From JARLGU01 sp036504535 (GTDB lineage Bacteria > Armatimonadota > Armatimonadia > Armatimonadales > Capsulimonadaceae), in the NCBI GenBank assembly GCA_036504535.1, contig DASXUY010000055.1, forward strand, positions 1-64,000: 64,000 nucleotides of DNA. Reading direction: 5' to 3'. The position numbers were made by a program, and so were the translations under genes. Positions 53,274-60,200 of this stretch are shown here, piece by piece. The notes under the pieces are model-generated. The model was given only the letters and a program-made list of their open reading frames with translations. It made no database searches and was not told the DNA's origin. How positions within the stretch are numbered: position 1 is the stretch's first letter; each line of letters starts with the position of its first letter.

Positions 53274-53584
53274 CCGTTTCTATTTCGCCTCGGGCGATTC
53301 AGTCGCTTGATGCGATTTGGGAATGGAATGCACGACGATACGATGTTGACCACGCCCATAGCTATGTTGAATTCCTCAAGAAGAAGACCCGGCAGCTTTC
53401 TGGGAATTACCTTGATGGCAAAGTTGTACCGACTGCCCCTGAACTTCGGTATCTCCTAATTCAGCGCAGCCGGCGAGCCAATGGACACGTTGTCGTGTAC
53501 AAAATCATGCCTTCGAGCGTGATAGTACTCAATTTCTACCACACCGCCCAAGACTGGCAAAGCAAGGTTGCTGGCGGTGACTAG
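53249..53584 (+). pseudogene. ParE/RelE-like toxin with an in-frame amber codon
   Basis: From the ATG at 53249 the frame reads MAGKPP, then TAG at 53267-53269, then 104 uninterrupted residues to a TAG at 53582. The body (SPRAIQSLDAIWEWNARRYD, PELRYLLIQRSRRANGHVVV, IVLNFYHTAQDW) looks like a ParE/RelE-type toxin: N-terminal helices, then a beta sheet with basic residues. One C-to-T change of a CAG codon would produce the amber. No ATG, GTG or TTG occurs soon after it, so without readthrough the toxin is dead. A sequencing error is possible. Confidence 0.6.
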
Positions 53585-53591
53585 CGACTCG

Positions 53592-53740
53592 GCCTCCCGC
53601 AACGCTTCCCTCGGTTCCAAGGACCAGCTAGACGGCGCCCGCGCCCACGCGAAGAAGGCCCTCGGCCTCTAAGCCGCGCTCCGGCAAGCACTACCGCAAA
53701 CGCCCCGCCAGAATCTGGCGGGGCGTTTGTGCGTGTTGGG
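53592..53740 (+). repeat. Repeat R2: second copy of the fba 3' end and terminator
   Basis: This repeats about 150 bases of R1 with few changes, including the fba C-terminal codons, stop codon and terminator hairpin. It has no open gene attached. It begins within ten bases of the end of the toxin pseudogene. Confidence 0.85.
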
Positions 53741-53819
53741 GGCGGCGGCGCTGGGGGCGGGACGCAATTCACCCGAAGCGGCGACGTTTCACAAACTGCG
53801 TGGAAGCGGTAATGCTTGG

Positions 53820-53825
53820 TATAAT
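53820..53825 (+). promoter_or_regulatory. Extended -10 promoter of the second toxin-antitoxin module
   Basis: TATAAT at 53820-53825 is preceded by TGG, the extended -10 form, 31 bases before the antitoxin start. No good -35 is seen. Confidence 0.45.
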
Positions 53826-53856
53826 TCAACTAGCTTACAACGAGCCGAGGTGCACG

Positions 53857-54114
53857 ATGACAATTACTTTAGAAGTGACGCCAGAGCAACAGAATCGATT
53901 GGAGGAAGCCGCGCGTGCGCGTGGGCTAGCGCCTGCCGAATACCTTGTCAGCACCATCGACGATGCCCCTTCGCAGCCTGCGAAGAGCGGCACCGAAATC
54001 GCTGAGGCCATTAGAAGTGCGGATATAGTCGCCATTGGTGATCTTTCATCCCACTCTCCTGTGGCTGCAAGGCAGCTGCGAAATAGCGTCTGGCGCATCG
54101 GAAAAGACCGCTAA
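53857..54114 (+). CDS. Putative antitoxin of a VapBC-type module
   Basis: The ATG at 53857 has GAGG seven bases upstream and encodes 85 residues. It begins MTITLEVTPEQQNRLEEAARARGLAPAEYLV, a ribbon-helix-helix-like pattern common in small antitoxins that bind their own promoter. The C-terminal part would wrap the toxin. The PIN-domain toxin gene starts five bases after its stop. Confidence 0.7.
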   Translation: MTITLEVTPEQQNRLEEAARARGLAPAEYLVSTIDDAPSQPAKSGTEIAEAIRSADIVAIGDLSSHSPVAARQLRNSVWRIGKDR

Positions 54115-54119
54115 GCCAA

Positions 54120-54494
54120 ATGATCTTCGACACTGATGTCTTAATCGATCTCTCCAGAAAGCACCCGCCAGCACTTGAATGGCTCGCGAGTCAAGGCGTC
54201 CCACCAATTCTGTCTGGTATCGCCGCTATCGAGGTAGCTTATGGTGCCCGAGACGCTGTTGCCCTCCGCTCGGCGAAGCAGCTCATCGCAAATTTCGTCG
54301 TAGAATGGCAGATCGCCGCCGATCTTCGGAAGGCATACGATTTGGCGGAATTGCACCTTTCGAACGGCATCGAGGTCCCTGACGCAATCACGGCGGCAAT
54401 CGGTCTTCGGTTGAACTTGCTGGTTGCCACCTTCAACGTCAAGCACTTCCGTGCCGTATCGGGTCTTGCGCTAGTTCGGCCCTACGACCGTTAA
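54120..54494 (+). CDS. vapC: VapC-type PIN-domain toxin
   Basis: The 124-residue protein is a PIN-domain ribonuclease. Acidic residues of the active site are in FDTDVLIDL (residues 3-11), SGIAAIEVAYG (Glu near 38), VPDAITAA (Asp near 87) and the ATFNVKHF strand, where Asn replaces the usual fourth Asp. VapC toxins cut tRNA or rRNA when freed from their antitoxin. The frame is intact. The module lies in the second insert, between R2 and R3. Confidence 0.85.
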   Translation: MIFDTDVLIDLSRKHPPALEWLASQGVPPILSGIAAIEVAYGARDAVALRSAKQLIANFVVEWQIAADLRKAYDLAELHLSNGIEVPDAITAAIGLRLNLLVATFNVKHFRAVSGLALVRPYDR

Positions 54495-54506
54495 GCGCAC
54501 TAAAGT

Positions 54507-54690
54507 GATATTCAAGGCAGAATACGCCAAGTTCATCGCGTGGCGCAACGCCGTCCCTGGTTCCAAGGACCAGGTAAACGGCGCCCGCGCCCATGCGAAA
54601 AAGGCCCCCGGCCTCTAAGCCCGCGCACCGGCAAGCACTACCGCAAACGCCCCGCCAGAATCTGGCGGGGCGTTTGTGCGTGTGGGGTAC
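54507..54690 (+). repeat. Repeat R3: third copy of the fba 3' end and terminator
   Basis: This copy starts further into fba than R2, matching from the codons for IFMAEYAKFIA onward, and ends after the terminator hairpin at 54644-54676. It is more diverged than R2 in the coding part. It ends 50 bases before the convergent esterase gene. Confidence 0.85.
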
Positions 54691-54741
54691 GTTACCGGTC
54701 CGGTTGGCAACGGCGAGCCAAGAAACGACGTTGGATTAGGT

Positions 54742-56070
54742 CTACTTCAGCGCATTGCGAACATCCAGCGTGGTGCCAGTCTTGAGAGCGCTGAGCCATG
54801 CTTGTTGGCGCGGGTAGTAGGGAGCTTGTGAGTTTCCGTGGCCCTGGTGGTCGGAGAGGGGCAGCGGGACGAGTTCTTTGGGGCCGGTCGCTTGATTGAA
54901 CGCTGCCAGGACACCGGTGGGGCGAGAGGTTTGGTCGATCCATCCTGCTCCGATCATCAGCGGGACGCGAATATTGTGGGCGAAGTTAACACCGTCGAAA
55001 TAGCGGCATGCTTCCTTCAACTTTGCGTCGTTGCCGTTCTGCACGCGCGACAGCCAGTACGGCCAGCTTATGGCACGCCCAGCGAGCGGCGCTGTCTGAT
55101 CGCAGCCAGCGGGCACTAACGCGAGCGCGGCGGTGATGCGGGGATGAAGACCGGTGAGCGCGAGGGTTTGGAAGCCACCCTGGCTGGTGCCTGACGCGAC
55201 CATCGTTTTGCCGTCCCACTCGGGCCGCGACGCTACGTAGTCAGCTATTCTTACGTCGCCAAGGATCATTTTGAGGAAATAACTCTTGTCGCGGTCATCG
55301 TTGCCAATCGACACATAATCCTTGAGGGTGGTAGCGAGAAGGTCGTCGTAGAACGCTTTGGGCTGATCGATTGGCAGGTCATGCGCCATGACGTTAACGG
55401 CCAGCCAACCTTGCTTGGCCTGATTAGTAGCCCAAGCTTTTTGCAGCGGATAGACACCCGCCCATTGCATGACGATGATGGCGGGGAGGCGGGTGCCGTT
55501 CTGTGGATATGCGATTTGCGCGTGAACGTGCGCGCCTTCTATGTTGTCTAGGACGACGGTCTCGTACGCAATGCCTTGAATGCCGCTATCACCCGGCGTC
55601 ACGATAGGATTCGGCGGCACGGCCCGCAATGCTGCAATCTTCTTGTTCCAAAACTCATCGAAATCAACCGGGCGAGGTGCCGATGGCCCGATTTTCGACG
55701 GTTCCGCTACTGCGCCGCCGAAAAATGTGGTGGTCTTTTCCTGAACTATGGTTTTGATCGACAGGAGATAGGAATCAGCGGCAGCGGGCTGATATGCAAC
55801 CATACCGGCACCTTTACTTAGGTCGAGATCGCCCTCGGCGACAACCGTGTTGCCAGCCTGTTGAATCTTGTAATGCACAGTGCCGACTGCTCCCGGTGCG
55901 GGATCCGAGGGATCAACGGCGACGCTCCATGCAACTTTTTCGCCCGGAGCATATATCCCAGTAGCGACGGTCGGCGTGATCGTCAGCTTTTGCGCGGCGG
56001 CTGGAAATGCGGTGAAGAGTTGGCTGAGCAGTAAGGCGCTTATAAAGGCACGCGAGACGAAACGAGACAT
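54742..56070 (-). CDS. Secreted acetylxylan esterase (AXE1 family)
   Basis: The start is ATG at 56070, with AAGGA nine bases upstream. The 442-residue protein has a signal peptide (FISALLLSQLFTAFPAAA), an N-terminal beta domain of about 100 residues (TPTVATGIYAPGEKVAWSV), then an alpha/beta hydrolase domain of the acetylxylan esterase type. The catalytic serine is in SGTSQGGFQ, the aspartate probably in GWIDQTSRP and the histidine in SDHQGHG. It would remove acetyl groups from xylan, helping the xylanase upstream. The two genes lie on the same strand, 150 bases apart. Confidence 0.85.
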   Translation of the reverse strand: MSRFVSRAFISALLLSQLFTAFPAAAQKLTITPTVATGIYAPGEKVAWSVAVDPSDPAPGAVGTVHYKIQQAGNTVVAEGDLDLSKGAGMVAYQPAAADSYLLSIKTIVQEKTTTFFGGAVAEPSKIGPSAPRPVDFDEFWNKKIAALRAVPPNPIVTPGDSGIQGIAYETVVLDNIEGAHVHAQIAYPQNGTRLPAIIVMQWAGVYPLQKAWATNQAKQGWLAVNVMAHDLPIDQPKAFYDDLLATTLKDYVSIGNDDRDKSYFLKMILGDVRIADYVASRPEWDGKTMVASGTSQGGFQTLALTGLHPRITAALALVPAGCDQTAPLAGRAISWPYWLSRVQNGNDAKLKEACRYFDGVNFAHNIRVPLMIGAGWIDQTSRPTGVLAAFNQATGPKELVPLPLSDHQGHGNSQAPYYPRQQAWLSALKTGTTLDVRNALK

Positions 56071-56223
56071 ATTACACGATCCTTGCGTCGCAACTTCCGC
56101 CGTTGGGTTTGGCGCCACCTCGCGATTATCGCACAGTGGGGAATGCCTTAATCATACTCCGCCGCGTTACCGATGTCAACCAGCGTTACGCTCGTACCGC
56201 TGCGGTTCCCCTCTCGCGTCGCG

Positions 56224-58053
56224 CTACAACGCCACGCTCATACGCGCCCCGTCGCGCGCCAGCGTTACCGACTTCGTCACCGTAGATGAGTCGCGCGTTA
56301 CGGTTACCTCGTATTCGCCCAGGAAGCCGCGGGTGGCATAGTGGCCGCGCTTATCGGTGACGCCGTCGGCGTTGGTCCACCATCTATGAAGCACGAGGTC
56401 CTCGTAGACGAGACCGTTGGGTTTTGGGGTCCAGTCATCGCGGAACATCGACATGTCGGTACCGACGCCGCCGTATTTTGAGAAGCCCCACAGCGTGACG
56501 CCGTTAATTGACGGATGCGAAAACATCGAGATGAGGAAGTCTCGCGTGAAGTCGGCTTGAAGCTGTTCGTCGGGCACGGAAACGTCGAACTCGGTGATCT
56601 CGATGGGTTTGTGGAATGCAGCGACCCGGTCGAGAATCGCCAGCATTCGGTCAGGCGGCGTCAGGTCGCCGCCGAAGTGGCCCTGAATGCCGATGGTGTC
56701 GTACTCCGCCTTGTTCGTGGTGAGATACTGAAGCAGATCGTAGTACGCGTCCTGCCTACGGTTGTCCATACCCGCTTGCTCGATAATGTTGTAGTCGTTC
56801 ACGAACAGCTTCACCGTCGGGTCAGCCTTGCGGGCGGCTTTGAACCATTCGAGCAGTGCGGGGCGACCGAGAATGTCGCGAAACTCGTGATTATCGTGGT
56901 CTTCGTTGAGCACGCTGTACGACGAGATCTTGCCTTTCACCGCCGCCATCTCGTCCGCGATGTGAGCTTCGATGGCGTCTTCCAGGTGCTTTTTCGCCAG
57001 CGCTGGATTCACTGCCGCCTCGGCGTCGTACGCGGTTCGAACCTTGGGGTCTGTGTGACGCCAGTTGCCCCAGACGAGGTGGGTGCTATGGATTCGGTCG
57101 TAGCCCATCTCGTGCACTCGCTGAAGCGTATGGAGCGCCTCGTCATGCCAGTACGGGTTCGCCCAGTGGTTCCATACCATCATGCCCATGGACGCGCCGT
57201 TGAAAAGCTTGGCAAACGTTGCTGCGTACGCTTTGTTGTCCGGACGCTCCTTCTTGTAGTCGTCCATCATCTGCTCGGTTATCATCGACCCGAACAGAAA
57301 AGCGTGACGCTTCATTCGTACTGCGATTCTGGCGTCGCTGACCGGCTTTCCTTTATCGTCGACGACGTCGATTTTGAGGTCGCCCTTACGAATACGCTCG
57401 ATTCTCGCGAGAGCGTCCTTGCGCCACTTTGCCGTTGGCTCGCGCCCCTCGTACGTCCCCAGAGCATGAGGGAGCGTATCGAGCGCCCGGTTTGGGCCGT
57501 AGTTCGTGAGATTCACGCCTGCGATGTCGATTGTCTGGGGCTTGAACGATACCCACACGCAGCATTTCGCCTCGCCGGGTGTGTAGTCGCTGATTGCAGT
57601 GAACGGGAAGCTGAGCTTGAGCCACTCGGTCTGGGCGACGACACCGGTCGAAAGCGAGTGCTCATACGGCGCGCGCTGGCGCTGAAAAACGAGCATTGCG
57701 CGTGACGCCATCCCGTGAGCGCCGACCGGATTGCGCACCCAGCATGAGAACAAGAGCGTGTCGCCCTTCTTCACGGGTAGCGCATTTGGCGCAAGAAACT
57801 GAATGTCCCAGTCGTTGGCCGTCTCTTTGAGCGTTTCAACGCGCGCAATAGCAGTGCCCTCAGGACCGCGTTCGGTGGGCCAGGACAGCCGACCGTCGAC
57901 CGTATTCGTCAGCGTCCATCCAGCTTCGCCAAATGGGAGCGTCACCGACATCGGGTCCTGTGCGTGCGACGCGACAGGATAGCTGCACAATAGGCCAAAC
58001 GCGATTCCAGCGAGGACGTGCCGAAGCGACTTTGAAAAGTAAACGGATTTCAC
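56224..58053 (-). CDS. GH10 endo-beta-1,4-xylanase with N-terminal binding domain
   Basis: After a signal peptide (HVLAGIAFGLLCSYPVASHA), residues to about 190 form a CBM4/9-like beta sandwich. A short linker domain (KPVSDARIAVRMKRHAFLFGS) leads to the family 10 TIM barrel. The acid/base glutamate is in YSVLNEDHDN and the nucleophile in EITEFDV. WGNWRHTDP and GVTLWGFSKYGG are also typical. The C-terminal 60 residues (GYEV-like EYEVTVTRDSST) form a small beta domain. The start is uncertain: GTG at 58053 gives a normal signal peptide, while the frame opens at 58101. It should cut xylan or a related beta-1,4-glycan outside the cell. Confidence 0.87.
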   Translation of the reverse strand: MKSVYFSKSLRHVLAGIAFGLLCSYPVASHAQDPMSVTLPFGEAGWTLTNTVDGRLSWPTERGPEGTAIARVETLKETANDWDIQFLAPNALPVKKGDTLLFSCWVRNPVGAHGMASRAMLVFQRQRAPYEHSLSTGVVAQTEWLKLSFPFTAISDYTPGEAKCCVWVSFKPQTIDIAGVNLTNYGPNRALDTLPHALGTYEGREPTAKWRKDALARIERIRKGDLKIDVVDDKGKPVSDARIAVRMKRHAFLFGSMITEQMMDDYKKERPDNKAYAATFAKLFNGASMGMMVWNHWANPYWHDEALHTLQRVHEMGYDRIHSTHLVWGNWRHTDPKVRTAYDAEAAVNPALAKKHLEDAIEAHIADEMAAVKGKISSYSVLNEDHDNHEFRDILGRPALLEWFKAARKADPTVKLFVNDYNIIEQAGMDNRRQDAYYDLLQYLTTNKAEYDTIGIQGHFGGDLTPPDRMLAILDRVAAFHKPIEITEFDVSVPDEQLQADFTRDFLISMFSHPSINGVTLWGFSKYGGVGTDMSMFRDDWTPKPNGLVYEDLVLHRWWTNADGVTDKRGHYATRGFLGEYEVTVTRDSSTVTKSVTLARDGARMSVAL

Positions 58054-58133
58054 AACTACCAATCTTTCTGATGGCGGCGTTGCAACCCACCGCGTCAACA
58101 CATTGGCCTAAGTAACGGCCATAGTGGGGCGGG

Positions 58134-59081
58134 CTAAATCGGGCTGAACGTGGCCGCGATATTCCACACGCCGCACGAAACGGCACCCGTCCCTGCAGCC
58201 GACCAGCCGCCGTTCTGCCAGTTACCGCCGTTGGCGACGGTGCAATAGGTACTCGACGGGGCCACTGTGCCACCGGAAACGGTGGATGCCTGCATGAATT
58301 TAGCGTGGCCGTCGGCGAGAATATAGTTCGCACCATTCTGATGGCGACCGACGTTGGGATAGAAATACGCCGCCAGGTCTGGCTGGCCACTTGGAAGGCT
58401 ATTGATCGTGTTGCCGGTCGCATAGACCAATGTCGCGGTGCTCGCGGTCGCGGCAGTGTAGTTGCCAGCACCAGTGAGGTTGTTCTCGCCCTGAATGCCG
58501 TAGCCCGTGGGTGAATAGCCCGTGTACGACGCTGGCGGACCCGCTGACGTCTGGTTGATGTCGGACGACATGTTTGTCGCGATATCGGCGTACGTGTAGC
58601 CAGTGCGGGAAATGTCTACCTTATAGCCGCCCGTAACACTGTGGCAGCCCGACACCTCGAAGATCAGCACCGTGCGCACCGGGGCCGTCAACTGCGACAC
58701 AAGCAGCGCGCGATTGCCGTTGCCGGGCCCGCCGCCGTTCATCTTCTTGATAAAACTCTCGTTGTAAGCGTACGAGATGAAATCGAGCGGACTCGTCGTA
58801 CTCGGACACAAGAACACCTGTGTAGACTTAACGTACGGATACGCCTGTCCCGCCCACCCATTTCCTTTGCCGTAGCAGTCACAGCCGTTCGGGTAGTTCT
58901 CATCGTTGTCCTGAACATATTGAAGCAGGCCGATGCCGATCTGCTTCTGATTGCTCAAGCAAGCAGACGCACGCGCCTTCTCGCGGGCCTGACTGAATAC
59001 AGGAAATAAAACTGCAGCTAAAATTGAAATTATTGCGATCACTACAAGAAGTTCAATAAGGGTGAAACCACGAGTTTTCAT
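58134..59081 (-). CDS. Prepilin-type protein with H-X9-DG motif (third copy)
   Basis: The ATG at 59081, with GGAGG nine bases upstream, starts MKTRGFTLIELLVVIAII. It continues SQAREKARASACLSNQKQIG and ends with RHQNGANYILADGHAKFMQ. The 315-residue protein is predicted to be a type II/IV pseudopilin. It follows the LacI gene by 42 bases, so it is likely co-transcribed and regulated with it. This is the second case in the window of an H-X9-DG pilin tied to a LacI-controlled polysaccharide locus. Confidence 0.87.
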   Translation of the reverse strand: MKTRGFTLIELLVVIAIISILAAVLFPVFSQAREKARASACLSNQKQIGIGLLQYVQDNDENYPNGCDCYGKGNGWAGQAYPYVKSTQVFLCPSTTSPLDFISYAYNESFIKKMNGGGPGNGNRALLVSQLTAPVRTVLIFEVSGCHSVTGGYKVDISRTGYTYADIATNMSSDINQTSAGPPASYTGYSPTGYGIQGENNLTGAGNYTAATASTATLVYATGNTINSLPSGQPDLAAYFYPNVGRHQNGANYILADGHAKFMQASTVSGGTVAPSSTYCTVANGGNWQNGGWSAAGTGAVSCGVWNIAATFSPI

Positions 59082-59123
59082 AGATCGATACCTCCATACT
59101 ATCAATGCAGAGCGCTGCTCACC

Positions 59124-60059
59124 TTAGCAGGATTCGCGGCGGACGAATCGAGCTTGCAGCGTGACCGGCTTCACAACCTGCGTTGGATCGTCCAGCATCT
59201 GCTTCAGGTGCGTCCATCCCACCGCGCACATGTCGTCGACAGGCTGGACAATCGTGCTCAGCGAAGGCCGTAGATAATCGGCTATCTCAATTCCGTCGCA
59301 TCCCACAACCGCCACATCCGACGGCACCTGCAGACCTGCTTCCGCGAGCGCCTTGTAGCAACCGAAGGCGAGCAGATCGTTGCGGCACAGGACGGCATCG
59401 GGAGCATCGTTACCTTTGAGATATCCGCTCAGCGCTTCGTAGCCTGTATTGGCGCGCTCTTCGCCAACAGGGATATAGATCGTGGGCAACCCCGCAGATG
59501 CCACGGCTTCACTGTAGGCAGCTGCGATACTGTCGACTCGCGAATCGTCTCGATGAGCGATCAGAGCGATACGGCGTCTGCCCGTAGCCACCAAATGGGC
59601 CAGCGCTTCACTTGCCGCTGACTTGAGATCAACAACAACGCTGCCAATTGGGTTTGTCGCGCGGGACCCAAGCTGCACCACAGGCTTGCCTGTGAACGCC
59701 GACATATCACCGGGTGCTGTAACGAATGCGCCGTCCGCCGAGCTTCGCAGTCTACCGCTGTCGCTCTGCACTTCGTAGACGATCAGCATGTAGTCGTCTT
59801 CGCCAAGCAGAGCCCAGAGCCTCCGTGCCACTTGCTGCTGGAATGGGTTCTCAAGATCGTATATCTGTAGCGCGATCACACGGCTGCGCCCGGTCACCAG
59901 CGTCCTGGCGGCGTGGTTCGGCTCGAACCCCAACTCCTCGGCTGCCCGAAGCACGGCGGCCGCCTTGACAGGAGTCACAGCATACTTGCCCGACTTGCCG
60001 TTCAGCACCGCCGATGCGGTCGATTGTGCAACCCCAGCATGCCGCGCCACATCCGTCAT
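59124..60059 (-). CDS. LacI-family regulator of the xylan locus
   Basis: The 311-residue protein has the N-terminal HTH TDVARHAGVAQSTASAVLNG, hinge ELGFEPNHAARTLVTG, and a sugar-binding effector domain with AVVGCDGIEIADYLRPSLSTI near the end. The ATG at 60059, with AAGGG five bases upstream, is preferred over that at 60092, which adds eleven non-conserved residues. A perfect 18-bp palindrome sits between promoter and start, so the gene is probably autoregulated. The effector is unknown; the xylanase and esterase downstream suggest a xylo-oligosaccharide. Confidence 0.9.
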   Translation of the reverse strand: MTDVARHAGVAQSTASAVLNGKSGKYAVTPVKAAAVLRAAEELGFEPNHAARTLVTGRSRVIALQIYDLENPFQQQVARRLWALLGEDDYMLIVYEVQSDSGRLRSSADGAFVTAPGDMSAFTGKPVVQLGSRATNPIGSVVVDLKSAASEALAHLVATGRRRIALIAHRDDSRVDSIAAAYSEAVASAGLPTIYIPVGEERANTGYEALSGYLKGNDAPDAVLCRNDLLAFGCYKALAEAGLQVPSDVAVVGCDGIEIADYLRPSLSTIVQPVDDMCAVGWTHLKQMLDDPTQVVKPVTLQARFVRRESC

Positions 60060-60098
60060 CGTCGCCCTTCGTTGTGTTTGCCGTATAAGCATAGCGTC

Positions 60099-60116
60099 TT
60101 CCGATACGTATCGGAA
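60099..60116. promoter_or_regulatory. Perfect palindromic operator of the xylan-locus LacI gene
   Basis: TTCCGATACGTATCGGAA is a perfect 18-bp palindrome with the central CG step typical of LacI-family sites. It overlaps the expected transcription start. Confidence 0.75.
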
Positions 60117-60118
60117 AT

Positions 60119-60147
60119 ATTATAACACACCGCCTGAGTTAGCGCAA
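60119..60147 (-). promoter_or_regulatory. Promoter of the xylan-locus LacI gene
   Basis: On the minus strand TTGCGC (60142-60147), a 17-base spacer and TATAAT (60119-60124) lie directly upstream of the palindrome. Confidence 0.7.
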
Positions 60148-60200
60148 GAGGCTGTTTTTGGGATGGTCTGGCAGTGGCTCGCCGACTGTCGGCGGTAAGC

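Noticed and set aside
56515..57705. Open frame of 396 codons opposite the xylanase gene
   Set aside because: It is antisense to conserved GH10 sequence; the codon pattern follows the xylanase frame.
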